Assembly (NCBI RefSeq): GCF_034702125.1
Contig: NC_085872.1
Location: 31,445,876 to 31,509,875, forward strand
Direction: 5' to 3'
DNA: 64,000 nt
Origin: Engraulis encrasicolus
Lineage: Eukaryota; Chordata; Actinopteri; Clupeiformes; Engraulidae
This document shows positions 50,654 through 62,421 of the stretch, piece after piece (the first letter of the stretch is position 1; each line of letters begins with the position of its first letter). The notes under the pieces were generated by a model. The model saw nothing but the letters and a program-made list of their open reading frames with translations. It made no database searches and was not told the origin of the DNA. Both the position numbers and the translations under genes were made by a program.

Positions 50654-50962
50654 CAGTGGTTCTCAACTGGAACAGTCTTGGGACCCACCATTTTCCACTC
50701 TCATTCGGTCGCGACCCAATTTTTTTAGCGTTCAAGTCAATTCTGAAAATGTAACCAAGACTCGGATGACTGGTTGCACGCTATCTATCTCGCATAAACA
50801 TTCAGATTGTGTGTATGATAGAGTTCACTAGCCTATCAAAATAAAAGTGGTAAATTGTTGCAGGAAAAGTTGGATTTTTTTTTTTAGAATTACGTTTTTT
50901 GTACACCAAGGCTCTGCGACCCACCCATGACCCCTCCGCGACCCACCAGTTGAGAAACACTG
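50654..50962. mobile_element. 309-bp hAT MITE with perfect 8-bp target duplication
   Basis: CAGTGGTTCTCAACTGG pairs with CCAGTTGAGAAACACTG. GTTTACAT flanks both ends (50646-50653, 50963-50970). Internal 'gcgacccaccagttg' and 'gacccaccattt' motifs. Confidence 0.93.
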
Positions 50963-50970
50963 GTTTACAT

Positions 50971-52386
50971 GACTTGGCCTAAAAATGGCTGCCGCAGCGG
51001 CAACTGTGTTTGTACTCTCGCTGCTTATTGACCACATGTTGTCTTTTAACTTCACTTGAACATAAATCTGCGTACTATATGATTACCACTTACTTCAGGA
51101 CTTATTTCATGACTTTTCTTTAAGCATTTAAATGACAACGGTATCAGAAATAAGCAGTTGATTGACACATACGTATGAGAAATATCTTAATTTACAATTG
51201 AGGCTAGGAAAAATTTCAATCGATTTTTATGATTTACATGTGTTTTTATTAGCGACGACAAGTATCCAATAACTGATCAAATTCACAGCTAACAAGTATA
51301 TCGACACTGTGCACTTAATGAAAAGTGGTAAGAATGTTTGTATGATTTGCACTTTAATAGAGGTGTCCGAAATACTGTTACCCCTTTGAGAACGTACGAA
51401 ACCTGCATGTCACAAATAGACTTGCCGCAAATAATCAGTCAAAACATTAGCTACATCGGAATCGCGGCTCGTTTTGAAGACGAGAATCTCATCTTTTCAG
51501 TGATGTAAACCGGAACAACTAATGGTGACCCGGTGGCAGTGTTGCCAAAAGAAAATCGGCCAAAGTCGCCATGGGCTTGCTGAAAAGTCGCTAGAAGTCG
51601 CTATGACGTCTCAATGTCACGCACGCCGCGCTGATCTACAGAAAACGTGCCTACATGCCTTCGTCCTCAGTACAAATGGGCGATGCTATCTACTTTTAGG
51701 AGATCAGAGCTAATCTGCAGCCCTGCTTAACCGTGGGAAACGCTTCTGACGGCGGCGCAGAGTCAGAATTATGTGGGAAAATTATGAATTTGTCACTGAA
51801 ATGCACGTTTTAAAAGTTGCCAGATGCACCAAAAAGTCGCTTAAGGCGCTAGATGAGTTTTTTGTCGCCAGTGCCCGGGATTCACTGCGGTCGGTGCGAC
51901 CAGCCTGCTAGTGCTCATTTAAATTTGTCATATGCATATCCCAAGCAGCCGTTGTGGTAGCTTTTGTGATACACACCTGATTCCCATGCCCCCTGTATCT
52001 GCTTGTAGGGTAGACCGAGGTCGTTGAGGTAAATCAAATATACCTGAGTAGCAAGAAGACTCTGATCTAATTCCAAAGTGTAGGCATAACATAAATGACA
52101 GTCCTAAAACATTTGGTGACCATATCGAAGATTGTGTAATCTCGGTTTATGTTGACATTCGGTTCCTGCCATATCTTTGTCCCATATCGCTTGCCGTAGC
52201 CTCATACAAGCAGATGTAGGCCTACATGTGCATTAGAATTCCTGTGCAGTGCATCATGTGTCACGTCTGTCTCTACCTGCCACTGAAAATGCATTGTGTG
52301 GTGTCGTGGGGAGGGAGACTGATTTGCCTCTCACAAGACAAGCGAAATACTCGCTAGATTCGGCCAGATTGAGCCTGGAAAGTCGC
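50971..52386. other. No gene recognised; AAGTCGC-rich repeat remnants
   Basis: From 51536 'cagtgttgccaaaag' onwards there are repeated 'aagtcgc(t/c)' motifs (51564, 51592, 51825, then again 52920-52980), apparently parts of an hAT-like MITE family. The remainder is unique. Confidence 0.45.
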
Positions 52387-52389
52387 ATA

Positions 52390-52918
52390 AGCTGGGCTTA
52401 CACTGTGCGACTTTTGCCCCAATTTGGCACTCGCACGACTTTTTTAGAGTCGGGCCGATTTCTTGCTCAATCGCAGGTCAATCGTGAGTCTCGCATCGTG
52501 CAGTGTACATGGGGTGACGACAAGCGATTTCGCCTCACGATCGTGCAATCGTAGGGTCGCAAGAAAATCAAAACGGTTTGAAATTCTGGTCGTGGCTCGT
52601 GCGTAAATCGCACAGTTAAAGCAGCGCTACGTCCTGATTTGACACTTCACATGCACAAATTAATAGGACCGTGCAATTCGCTGTTGAGCGCGACCTCATC
52701 TCCACCTCAGGTGCGCATGTTCCCTCCTCTGCAGATCGGGGAAACATGCCTGTCGCGTCGTACAGTGGAAGCATTTTGCTCGCATCCGACTGCCGGCTCG
52801 TGTAGTGTGAAGACGTGAGTCGTGAGCTGTGAACTTTTAAACAGTGAAATTCCATCGTGCAGTGTGAGCAGAAGCTTAAGACCCACGAGTGAAAATATCG
52901 CACAGTGTATGCCCGGCT
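52390..52918 (+). mobile_element. Harbinger-like MITE, family A copy 1 (529 bp)
   Basis: Ends AGCTGGGCTTACACTGTGCGA and TCGCACAGTGTATGCCCGGCT. Flanks ATA (left) and TAA (right), so the duplication is imperfect. Interior dense in 'cgtgcgattcgc', 'atcgtgcagtgt' and similar alternations. Same orientation as copy 3. Confidence 0.85.
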
Positions 52919-52920
52919 TA

Positions 52921-54256
52921 AGTCGCAAGATGACTTTTTTTTTTCGCCAGAGGTGTCCAAAAGTCGCTAAATCTGCAAGACTGCCCGGCTGTACCAAATT
53001 TTGCTGTTTTAAAGGTAAAAACTACTAAAATACGCCCTCTTCCGGGTTTAGAATGTCCGAAATACGGGGTATTTCTCAAAATAAATCAATAAACTCAGAA
53101 TGTTGAAGGGGACAAAGGGGAAATTTTGCGGGAAAAAAGCGGCTTTACAGGAATTACGTGGCATCGCGAAATTATGCGGAATATCATTGAATTTGCATGA
53201 ATCCACGCGATCGCTGAATCGCGAAAAACTGGAGGGACTGATTATTGTAGCGCCCAAAGTCTTTTAGTTTAAATAAATAGAAATTGCTTAAAAATGCATA
53301 AATAGATAATAAATCATTTCATTTGAATTTGTAATTTCATAGATAAGTTAATTTCATGATTGAAATGATGAATATTATATAGGAAGGTTAAAAGAATAAG
53401 AATTCATGTTTATAAGATTACTTGTTGTTTTGGATTAAAAATGTGTACTGTCGCTTTAAGACTCACGAGCCGGCTTCCATAGCCTCTCGCGCTTTTCGTT
53501 TCAGATCGCAAGGAACCGTGGAAGCGAACAGTCTTCTTGCCTGTTGCTCTTCAACTACCCGAGAGACTTTAAACCTTTTTATTTTCATTAGAGACATTTT
53601 GTTAGTTCATGTACGTTTTGCAACTGTATTAAGAAGAACACTAAACTTCCGTTATCATTTCAAGACGTTGTGGAGTGGATTTATTTCAATTACATGGACA
53701 CTAACAGTGGAAACAGTAACTTTGAGTTGGAGAAGTAACAGCGTAAGAAATAGCACTTTCCTCGCGGTCTCACCAAGACTAAACCTCTACAATAATAATA
53801 ATTTTATATATTGCCTTTCAAAACAACCAAGTTAGCTTGAGAAACCCAAAGGCCCATGCAAAAGATGGGTGCTGGCACTGACATTTCCTCATTAATTATT
53901 ATATTTCCAGTGAAATACTGGACGACAGATATATGAACACACAGCCAAAGTCTTCTCTGCCATCTCTACTGATGTAGTAGCAATTTCTTCCATCATCATA
54001 TTATCTGCCCCCCTGCCTTTGGTTTCTGAGCCTTTTCCCAGAAGGAAAGAAGGCTCTTCTGTTTCTTCCCTGACATTCTAAATAAACAACGTATGCCTAT
54101 ACATGTCCATGACAGCTCTAAGGTGACTAAACCAAAGTCATTCTACTCTATAATACTCGGAAAAAGTACTTAACGGACTAAAGGACTAAACAAACACTAG
54201 GCCTAAAACATCGCCGGCATAGCCTATTTTTAATAGAGCTCGAAAGTCCCGCCCCT
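52921..54256. other. No gene recognised; one dispersed (AAT)n tail at 53794-53830
   Basis: Contains AAGTCGC motifs, an open stretch at 53422-53835 of ordinary composition without recognisable domains, and an (AAT)n-'ttttatatattgcctttcaa' tail. Confidence 0.45.
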
Positions 54257-54258
54257 TA

Positions 54259-54775
54259 AGCCGGGCATACACTGTGCGATATTTTCACTCGTGGGTCTTA
54301 AGCTTCTGCTCACACTGCACGATGGAATTTCACTGTTTAAACATTCACAACTCACGTCCTCACACTGAGCCGACAGTCGGATGCGAGCGAAATGCTTCCA
54401 CCGTACGACGTGACAGGCATGTTTCCCCAGTCTGCAGAGGAGGGAACATGCGCACCTGAGGTGGAGATGAGGTCGCGCTCAACAGCGAATAGCACGGCCC
54501 TATTAATTTGTGCAGTGAAGTGTCAAATCGGGTCGTGGCATTGCTTTAACTGTGCGATTTACGCACGAGCCACGACCAGAATTTCAAACCGTTTTGATTT
54601 TCTTGCGACCCTGCGATTGCACGATCGTGAGGCGAAATCGCTTGTCGTTACCCCATGTACACTGCACGATGCGAGACTCACGATTGACCTGCGATTGAGC
54701 AAGAAATCGGCCCGACTCTCAAAAAGTCGTGCGAGTGCCAAATCGGGGCAAAAGTCGCACAGTGTAAGCCCAGCT
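54259..54775 (-). mobile_element. Harbinger-like MITE, family A copy 2 (517 bp)
   Basis: Inverse orientation to copies 1 and 3. Same ends, flanked by TTA on both sides (54256-54258, 54776-54778). It sits inside an older repeat: 'agagctcgaaagt' before it and 'cgggacct' after it reappear, without the MITE and in inverse orientation, at about 62275-62315. Confidence 0.88.
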
Positions 54776-55229
54776 TTAGTTCCGCGTTTCACGGGACCTA
54801 AGCTGACCATCTAACAACGTGGTAGCGAGTAAATATCTTCTGATCTCAGTCATGATATGCGCTGGGCAACAAATATGCTGTTTAAGATGATAGATAAAGA
54901 TTATTCATGCAGAAGTATCAATGTTTTGTTCCGAGGCCGTCGGCATGAAAAATGTGAAGAAACACAGCTTTCTAAAAAATGTGGGGGTTCGTACGAAAAA
55001 TTAAGCAAAAATATCAGAAACAACATACAGTCCCAGGGAAGAGTTTGTATACCCTTTGAAATTTCTTACCTTTTTGTCAAAATTGGTCATAAAACATGGT
55101 ATGATCTTCCTGGAAATCACAAGAAGGACCAACCAGAGTCTGCTTTAACTAATTCAACCCAAACATTTACAAGTTTTAATATTTTCATTGGCCATAAGAT
55201 GTAAAAATTCACAGGACAGCAAGGCATAA

Positions 55230-56155
55230 GTAAGTACACCCTTGCATTCAATAGGTTTTAACCCTACGTTCGTCGCTATAACCTCAACCAGATGTTTCCT
55301 GTAGTTGCAGATCAGATTAACAAAACAATCTGGATGTATCTGGTCTTCCTCTTCTTTAGAAAACTGCCTCTAGTCAGCAAGGTTTGTGGGATGTCTGGAG
55401 TGCATAACTTTCTTGACTTCATGCCATATAATCTCAATTGTTTTTTGTCAGGGCTTTGACTGGGCTATTCTAGAATGTGTATTTCATTATTATGAAGCCA
55501 TTCTAAAGTCGATTAGCTTCTAAAGTATGGTTTGTTGTCACATTTCAGCACCCATCCTCTTGTGTGCTTCAACTGTGTGACAGACTACCTCACTTTTTTT
55601 CTGTAAAATATCTCGATAAACTTCTGAGTTCATTGTTCCACTGATAATAGCAAACTGAAAAGGGCCTGAGGCACCAAGGTAGCCGCATATAATGATGCTC
55701 CTGCCACCATACTCAAGGGTGGAGATGATGTTTTGGTGAAGGTGTGGTTCTCCAGTTCTCCTCCAAACATGACATTGTGTTTTCCCCTGAAAAATTCAAC
55801 TTTGGTTTCAACGTTGGTCTACAGAACATTTTGCAGTAATTCTATGCAGCATATAAATGCTTTTTCGCAAACCTCAAAGGTGCAGCAATATTTTTTTGAC
55901 AGAAACCCCATTAATTTTAGATTGGCAGAATGAATCCCATTTTTAGCTATTCTTGGTTATATCTCCTCTACTGAGTATGGTGGCGGGAGCATCATTATAT
56001 GCGGCTACCTTGCTGCCTCAGGCCCTTGACAGTTTGCTATTATCAGTGGAACAATGAACTCAAGTTTATTGTGATATTTTACAGAAAAAACGTGAGGAAG
56101 TCTGTCACACAGTTGAAGCACACAAGAGTATGGGTGCTGAAATGTGACAACAACC
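55230..56155 (-). pseudogene. Decayed Tc1-like transposase, left arm
   Basis: On the minus strand, 55500-55420 reads a broken version of the W(S)PSQSPD block (NSPVKALTKNN) and 55710-55560 the central part. A plus-strand inverse copy (55970-56150) reads GGGSIIICGYLAASGP, equivalent to the Tc1 'GGGSIMVWGCFSASG' block. Many stops; inactive. Confidence 0.65.
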
Positions 56156-56729
56156 CATATAGTGGGGTCGTAATAGGCTCAGTCATTTCAAATTTGTGTT
56201 AAAGTTTGGTTTTCACTTCCAAGTTGAAGTTTGGGGTCTATAGAACAATTTGAGTTCGAGTGTCAAACACACAGATAACAAAATGGCCTGCGGGGGGCGC
56301 TCTAAAATATATAAACTGCTATAACTTTTGATTAGTTAAACCAAATTTAACATATGATGTATGTATGGATTCAGCATGAAGAGGAGAAACCGGTGGGCTA
56401 AATAGTTGGTTACCAGATTAAAGACACACTATGTAATAAACACACTTTTAGCCAATGGACAGCTAAATCCGGGCTTTTTTAAGATAAAGGGTGGAAATGC
56501 CCTCCAAGTTGCAATGAAACATAATTAACTTGATTTGTTCAGAATATCCCTGAAGCACATAGATACTTAGGATACATACACAAATATAGCTGCATAAAGC
56601 CTATGTGATATTTAGGACCCAACTTGCAACTTTGAGTTTATGAATTTAGGATCATGAGTACCAGCTTTTTTTCAATCAAGCCATCATTTTATTCACAACT
56701 TATACACTTTATATCTTGAAGAAGGTAAA

Positions 56730-56731
56730 TC

Positions 56732-56765
<34 letters not shown>

Positions 56766-56795
56766 GTAATAATGATGATGATGATGATGGTGATG
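56730..56795. repeat. (AAT)n/(GAT)n tract at the inner edge of the left arm
   Basis: 'aatcaataataat' continuing for about 45 bp, then GAT repeats. The matching (TTA)n at 61000-61035 closes the right arm. Confidence 0.9.
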
Positions 56796-57105
56796 ATAAA
56801 TACTATGGGGAACATAATTTTTTCTTGCATTCAAAAAGTAAACAGAAGACCATAGGGCTAACATTTATTCCAATACTCCACTGTACAATAACTATGACAG
56901 AGAACAGATGCAAAAACAGTCAGTGGTCAGTCTTAGAAATTATATGTGCACTTGCACAGACGTGTGCACTTTAACTCTGCCTTCATGCACTTGCACTGAG
57001 ATCTGGCAGGTCTATTTGTACAAGTAAGTTACTAGTACAGCTGCACTTCACCTCTAGTTGGAAAACATCTTTGGCAACTGCATTGCTTTGGTAGTATAGT
57101 CCAAA

Positions 57106-58180
57106 TCTGGGAACTGTTCATTTGTTACCAGATTGGCAGGCATTTCTGGCAAATGCTAGTAATGTGTCGTTCACGAACGAACCGGTCGTTTTGAACGAGT
57201 CTTTGAAGTGAACGAAGCGAACTAGTTCCCCGCCTCTCGTTCACTTCGTTCGTTGGTGAATCACCGGTCTCTGTCACTAGTCAGTCAGACAGTAGCAGAA
57301 ATGGTCGTCCAATGAGCATTTTAATCTGCGCAAAGGGGCACCACTTTATCTCTTAATGTGATCTCTTAATATTACCAGAGCTTTTACACACACCAGGTAT
57401 TTAGTTCATAATTTAGAAGAGCTCAGCAGCTCACATAGTCCACAGTTCACAGAACGAGCTGAGCTCTCGTTCCTGAACGAGGAGCCAGTGAATGAACTGC
57501 AGCCAATGGTTTCCATGACCACGAAAACACAACCTAACGTGGCAGAGACAAAGGCATACTTCTAGTTGGAAATGCCACTTGTAAATGATCTTTTATTCTT
57601 TTTTAATGGGTGCTACTGTTCAATACATAAAATTAATCTGCAAAATAGGTTTCAGGTGATATGTTTAGACACGAGGAGCACCTTAGATCTACACAGCACA
57701 GCGAGAACGAACTGTATTCAGCCCGCGAACGAGAGACCAGCCTGGGCGCATAGCAACAGTCTCCATGACCACGAATAAACAACTTAACGTGGCAGAGACG
57801 AAGGCATACTTTTAGGTTAAAAACAGCTTGTAATTGGGCTTTTTTTTATGTGCGCTGCTGTTAAATAAATAATATTACTAGCAAAATGAGTTAAGTTGAT
57901 ATGTTTGGACATGAGAAGCACACAGGCAAAGTATGAATGCCTCCCTCCTCTCGTTCACTGAACTAGTTCGCTCGTCATTCACCCCTTGCTCTCTTGCATT
58001 GTGGCGTGACGTAATCAAAATGAACGACTGAACGAACTGTGAACGAACGAATTCCTCAGCAGAACTGAACGAAGAGAACGAACTGGCGCGAAAGAATCGC
58101 CATGCCCTTCACTAGCAAATGCAGATAATAAGGTTTTCATTCCTGTCAACTACGCTGGTAACAAATGGACAGTTCCCAGA
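57106..58180. mobile_element. MITE-like palindrome split by an hAT element
   Basis: TCTGGGAACTGTTCATTTGT... (57106) is mirrored by ...ACAAATGGACAGTTCCCAGA (58161-58180), and GTTACCAG/CTGGTAAC continue the match inwards. Without the hAT insertion the unit would be about 110 bp. Confidence 0.72.
57157..58114. mobile_element. 958-bp hAT element with perfect 8-bp target duplication
   Basis: GCAAATGC lies on both sides (57149-57156, 58115-58122). Ends TAGTAATGTG... and ...GCCCTTCACTA are imperfect inverted repeats. Subterminal 'gaacgaac' and 'cgttcactt' repeats are abundant, and two internal blocks ('caacgtggcagagac' contexts at 57535 and 57788) are duplicated. No ORF. Confidence 0.9.
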
Positions 58181-58226
58181 ACAGATGATTGTGTCTACCA
58201 TGTATGAAATAGATCTATAGTATTAT

Positions 58227-58320
58227 TTAGTATGCTTGCCAAAGGCGCTTGCCCCCAGCAAGCATACTAATTGTTCTCCAACAGTTTATTTAGTATGCTT
58301 GCGGGAAAGCATTAATTGTT
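58227..58320. repeat. Short inverted and direct repeats of TTAGTATGCTTGC
   Basis: 'ttagtatgcttgc' at 58227-58239, its exact inverse at 58258-58270, and a third direct copy at about 58290-58302 followed by another 'cagttta'. The hairpin has an 18-bp loop. Confidence 0.8.
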
Positions 58321-59009
58321 CATCAACAGTTTATTATTATTCTACATTTTTCCATTCACCTCGGCATTATCGCCATTCATTAGTACGGCGGCTTTGAATC
58401 GTTGCAGCGTTCGAGATAGAGACACGGTTCGAGTGCCAAAACGAACGGCTCGAAAAGGTCTCAGGGTAGAGTATTTTTCGCAGGCCTACCCCCTTTCATT
58501 CGTTCACCAGTCTTGTTTTTCCTCAGTTTTCTCTCTGTTTTCCCCCTCATTGAAATGAATGGTAGAATGGTCAAGATGATGATGTCACAAACTGTGGCAG
58601 TTAGAGTGAGAGGTGACCTGTCCTGGGGTTTTTATAGGTATCAACTAGGTAAAGGCACTGTCAGAGAGGTCTTGGCTCTGAATACAAACTGTGTGAAGTC
58701 AACATAAGCCAACTCTTAAAAATGTTTCAGAGAGAGCAGTTTTAAAATCCCTATGATGTGACCCCATTCACTTACAAAACAATGTGTGAACTAGCTCAGC
58801 GCATAGGCCTGAATATGTCCATTTTTTGACTGAACCATTTGGCCAAGAAAAGTGATCTCAGCTTTGACATGAGGAGCAGGTTTGTGCCATTTGTGTGTAA
58901 ATATCATCTGACAACTTGCAAAACTTTTGGAGATATGATAGCGTACATATGACAGCGTACAAATAAGGCTGCACATATTACTCAGCTATTGACTGCCAAA
59001 CTGTCACCT
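58321..59009. other. No gene recognised
   Basis: Open stretches here are short and lack domains; sequence appears unique. Confidence 0.45.
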
Positions 59010-59012
59010 TTA

Positions 59013-59509
59013 AGGGCCGTACACACACGTCGCTGCTATTTACTCGCTACTTGCTCACTCGCCTACTTGCCACTCGCTCTGGGTGATTTTGTTTACTGGT
59101 TGTCATGGTTCCCGCTGTCAGTCCGTACGAAACAAAATGTAGGCCTACGCTGTTTAACGTTGATCGTGTGCTGTGCACAACCATGCATATGAGCCTTTGA
59201 TGGTGTACACTGTACTGGATGTATTTTCCTCAACACTTTTAACAAAGTGTGATGGCGTGCAGAAGTTGGGTGGTCAGAACACCACAGGGGCAACGTCACC
59301 TGTCAATAATCTGTATTCTGCATTCCAATTGGTTACTCGCTTAACTCGCGTCGCTCGAAGATAAAATAAGTTTATCTCGGAACCCGCCCACATCGCATCG
59401 CGTGTACTCTCCTCGCCTACTCGCCAGCGAGACTCGCTGGAACACGTAGACATTCTATTGACTTCATCCGCTGAGCGAGTAACTAGCAGCGACGTGTGTG
59501 TATGGCCCT
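59013..59509. mobile_element. Harbinger-like MITE, family B (497 bp), TTA duplication
   Basis: AGGGCCGTACACACACGTCG pairs with CGACGTGTGTGTATGGCCCT, flanked by TTA (59010-59012, 59510-59512). Subterminal 'tactcgct', 'gcgagtaa' and 'ctcgcctact' repeats in both orientations. Confidence 0.88.
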
Positions 59510-59574
59510 TTAGAATCTTCAGTCATACACACACTCACACATGCAGCCTTGTAGAACTTTAGACCTCTGCTGTC

Positions 59575-60800
59575 AGTAAGTGGCAGTGGCCTACTGGGTA
59601 GGGTGTTGGTCTGTCAGAGGTAGGGCTTTGACTTGTGCCCCAAAATCATAGTCGAAGTTCGTTTCTAAATTAAAAACGATATTCGAATATATTCGAATAT
59701 TTATCCATATTTTTTACCATTAAAATTGCCCCAGTTAGACCTGATGTCAAGCTGAAGTTATTCTTTCCCCCTGTCAGTAAGACTAGTAAAAGGCTATTCC
59801 AACCAGAGATGTAGCCTAATGGCCCATTAACAACATGCATTCAACCAGCCATTATTGTTTAACGATCGTTCAGCACTTATAAGAAGACGGTACTTAGAGG
59901 TGTGAATGCAGATTAAAACATGGCAAAGCTAGCAGCCACGTCAAACTTGTAGCCCAAGTTAAAATTTGAATTGGATCATATGGGAATCATGAGAATTGAG
60001 CACACAGCACCAATATCAACAAATATGTATTTATTTTCTATCACTAATGACGGACATTTAGGTAGTGTGTTTGTAGGTCCAGGTAAGATGACTGCTCTCG
60101 TCTAAAAACGAACATTACACAAACTAGCAGTGCGCTAAAAACATGCTAAAAGCATGCTAACAAAATCATCACCTGGAGTCTGCCTGATCTGACACCCAGA
60201 CCAACGAAGCTAATTTGGTCAAAATCCAAAAACAAGAAGTTATTATCTTACTCTTGGCGTAATCACAGGTACTTGTGGGTTGAATCACATAATTCCAGAA
60301 ACTCGTCAACAACTCCAGAAAGTAATGTGATGATGCTTTGTTTATTAACTGTAGCCATTCACTTGAATGGAACTCTGCAGCACTCATCTGCTTGTTATGC
60401 GGACTCTGGGGGAGACTGCCTGCCGCAAGTGTCCTGCTACGGAACACAGAGAGATGAGCCACACGCACGCGACTCTCCTCAACACAGCTGTAGTGATTAA
60501 CCAGCCATGGAAAAAATAAATTGAGACTGTGAATTGCGATGTTTACAAGGAAATGATTTTAATCAATAACAATGAAATACCCAAAAAAGCAATACCCAAG
60601 TCAGATTCGAATATTAATGGCCAATTAATATTCGTTCGAATGTCTCGAATTTTCTTAACATTCGACTTATATTCGAATATCGAATATCGAAGTCAAAGGC
60701 TTAGTCAGAGGGTTGCAGGTTCGAATCCCACCCTTACCTCTCCCTACCCACCCATTGCTGAAAGGCACCTGAAGCATCTCCATACATGCACGCACATGCA
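59575..60800 (+). mobile_element. tRNA-derived SINE interrupted by an hAT element
   Basis: The A-box half 'cagtggcctactgggtaggg' lies at 59585-59604 and the B-box half GGTTCGAATCC at 60718-60728. Removing 59621-60703 plus one GTCAGAGG copy brings them to normal tRNA-SINE spacing. Confidence 0.85.
59621..60703. mobile_element. 1,083-bp hAT element with perfect 8-bp target duplication
   Basis: GTCAGAGG flanks both ends (59613-59620, 60704-60711). The left end TAGGGCTTTGACTTG pairs with the right end TCGAAGTCAAAGGCTTA; subterminal 'attcgaatat' repeats lie at both ends. No transposase. A truncated near-identical copy lies at 37824-38690. Confidence 0.93.
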
Positions 60801-60851
60801 CACGCACACGCACACACTCACACACACATCTCTCTCTCTCTCTCGCACAGA

Positions 60852-60892
<41 letters not shown>

Positions 60893-60955
60893 CTATCTCT
60901 TTCCCTCGTGTTTCTGTGTGTGTATACAACAGCTCTGTGTGTGTGTGTGCATAAT
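60788..60955. repeat. (CA)n/(CT)n/(GT)n microsatellites
   Basis: CA-rich then TCTCTC then a CA tract (about 60851-60890) and a short GT tract. Confidence 0.9.
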
Positions 60956-60997
60956 CCGCAAGCATACCAATAGCATTGTCTCTCCGGAAATGCAGTC

Positions 60998-61035
<38 letters not shown>

Positions 61036-61684
61036 GTTATTATTGATTTATTTTCTTCCAGATATAACGTTTTTTGTGATTTTATGTGTGAATAGAATAT
61101 GGCTTCATTGAAAAAAGTTGATACTCATGATCCTAAATTCATAAACTCAAAGTAGCAAGTTGGGTCCTAAATATCACATAGGCTTTATGCAGCCATATTT
61201 GCGTATAGGTATCCTAGGTATCTTTGTGCTTCAGGGATATTCTGAACAAATCAAGATATATGATATACCAGGCTTAATTTACAATAACTTGTAACAATAA
61301 ATGGTGTTTCATTGCAACTTGGAGGGTATTTCCACCCTTTATCTTAAAAAAACCCTGAATTTTGCTGTCCATGGGCTAAAAGTGTGTTTATGACATAGTG
61401 TGTCTTTAATCTGGTAACCAAATACTTAGCTCACCAGCTCCTCCTCTTAATGCTGAATCCATGCATACCTCATATGTTAAATTTGGTAAAACTAATAAAA
61501 AGTTATAGCAGTTTATATATTTTGGAGCGCCCCCCGCAGGCCATTTTGTTATCTGTGTGTTTGACACTCGAACCCAAATTGTTCTATAGACCCTAAACTT
61601 CAACTTGGGAGTGAAAACCAAACTTTAACACAAATTTGAAATGACTGAGAAAAAATGCACATGCCTACGACCCCACTAATACTT

Positions 61685-61945
61685 TAGAAGCAAATCGACT
61701 TTAGAATGGCTTCATAATAATGAAATACACATTCTGGAATAGCCCAGTCAAAGCCCTGACAAAAAACAATTGAGATTATATGGCATGAAGTCAAGAATGC
61801 GATGCACTCCAGACATCCCACACACCTTGTTGACGAGAGGCAGTTCTCTAAAGAAGAGGGAGACGAGATACAAAGAGATTGTTTTGTTAATCTGATGTGC
61901 AACTACAGGACAAGTCTGGTTGATGATATTGCAACTAACTGAGGG
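61685..61945 (+). pseudogene. Decayed Tc1-like transposase 3' end, right arm
   Basis: Inverse of about 55265-55520. Reads NTHSGIAQSKP in place of the WPSQSPD block, then EVKNAMHSRHPTHLVDERQF, with stops. Only the C-terminal third is present. Confidence 0.65.
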
Positions 61946-62274
61946 TTAAAACCTACTTAATGCAAGGGTGTACTTACTTATGCCTTGCTCTCCTGTGAAT
62001 GTTATGGCCTTATAGCCAATAAAAATATGATAACATGTAAATGTTTGGGTGGAATTAATTAAAGCAGACTCTGATTGTTCCCTCTTGAGATTTCCGGGAA
62101 TATCAGACCATGTTTTATGATCAATTTTGACAGAAATGTAAGAAATTTCAAAGGGTGTACAAACTTTTTCCTGGGACTGTATATGGAGCTCGTGGTACAA
62201 CTCGAAGGGGATCGAAATGCCATTTTAATACCGCCATTGGATTACATGCTACGATTTTCGGCTAAAAACGCCGT

Positions 62275-62320
62275 TGAGGTCCCATGAAATCGGGGGAAGT
62301 GACGTCACTTTCGAGCTCTA
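62275..62320 (-). repeat. MITE-free relative of the family A copy 2 insertion site
   Basis: The reverse complement reads agagctcgaaagt...cttccccc...catgggacct, matching the two sides of the MITE at 54259-54775. Confidence 0.6.
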
Positions 62321-62421
62321 TAGCTTATAGCTTGCTATTAATTCCTTAACTAGTGGTAATTTGAAACGGATATGTGTAGGCTTAATGTTGGTCACTCACC
62401 ACGAGTAACACTACTGCCTAA

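Larger units (their letters stand above)
55028..62179. mobile_element. 7.15-kb fold-back structure with Tc1-like ends and TA flanks
   Basis: The left end CAGTCCCAGGGAAGAGTTTG pairs with the right end ...AACTTTTTCCTGGGACTG, next to TA at 55026-55027 and 62180-62181. The left arm 55028-56790 and right arm about 61000-62179 are inverted copies with clear similarity down to a shared (AAT)n boundary. Each arm has a decayed transposase 3' end pointing outwards. The centre (56.8-61.0 kb) holds later insertions. Confidence 0.8.

Noticed and set aside
52249..52960. Open frames of about 100 codons in the MITE copies (also 54392-54814, 62437-62946)
   Set aside because: They lie within palindromic MITE bodies and appear in several frames and both strands; no domain.
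53422..53835. 137-codon plus-strand frame
   Set aside because: Ordinary composition but no recognisable domain, runs into a dispersed (AAT)n repeat tail, and no splice context; left as unexplained DNA.
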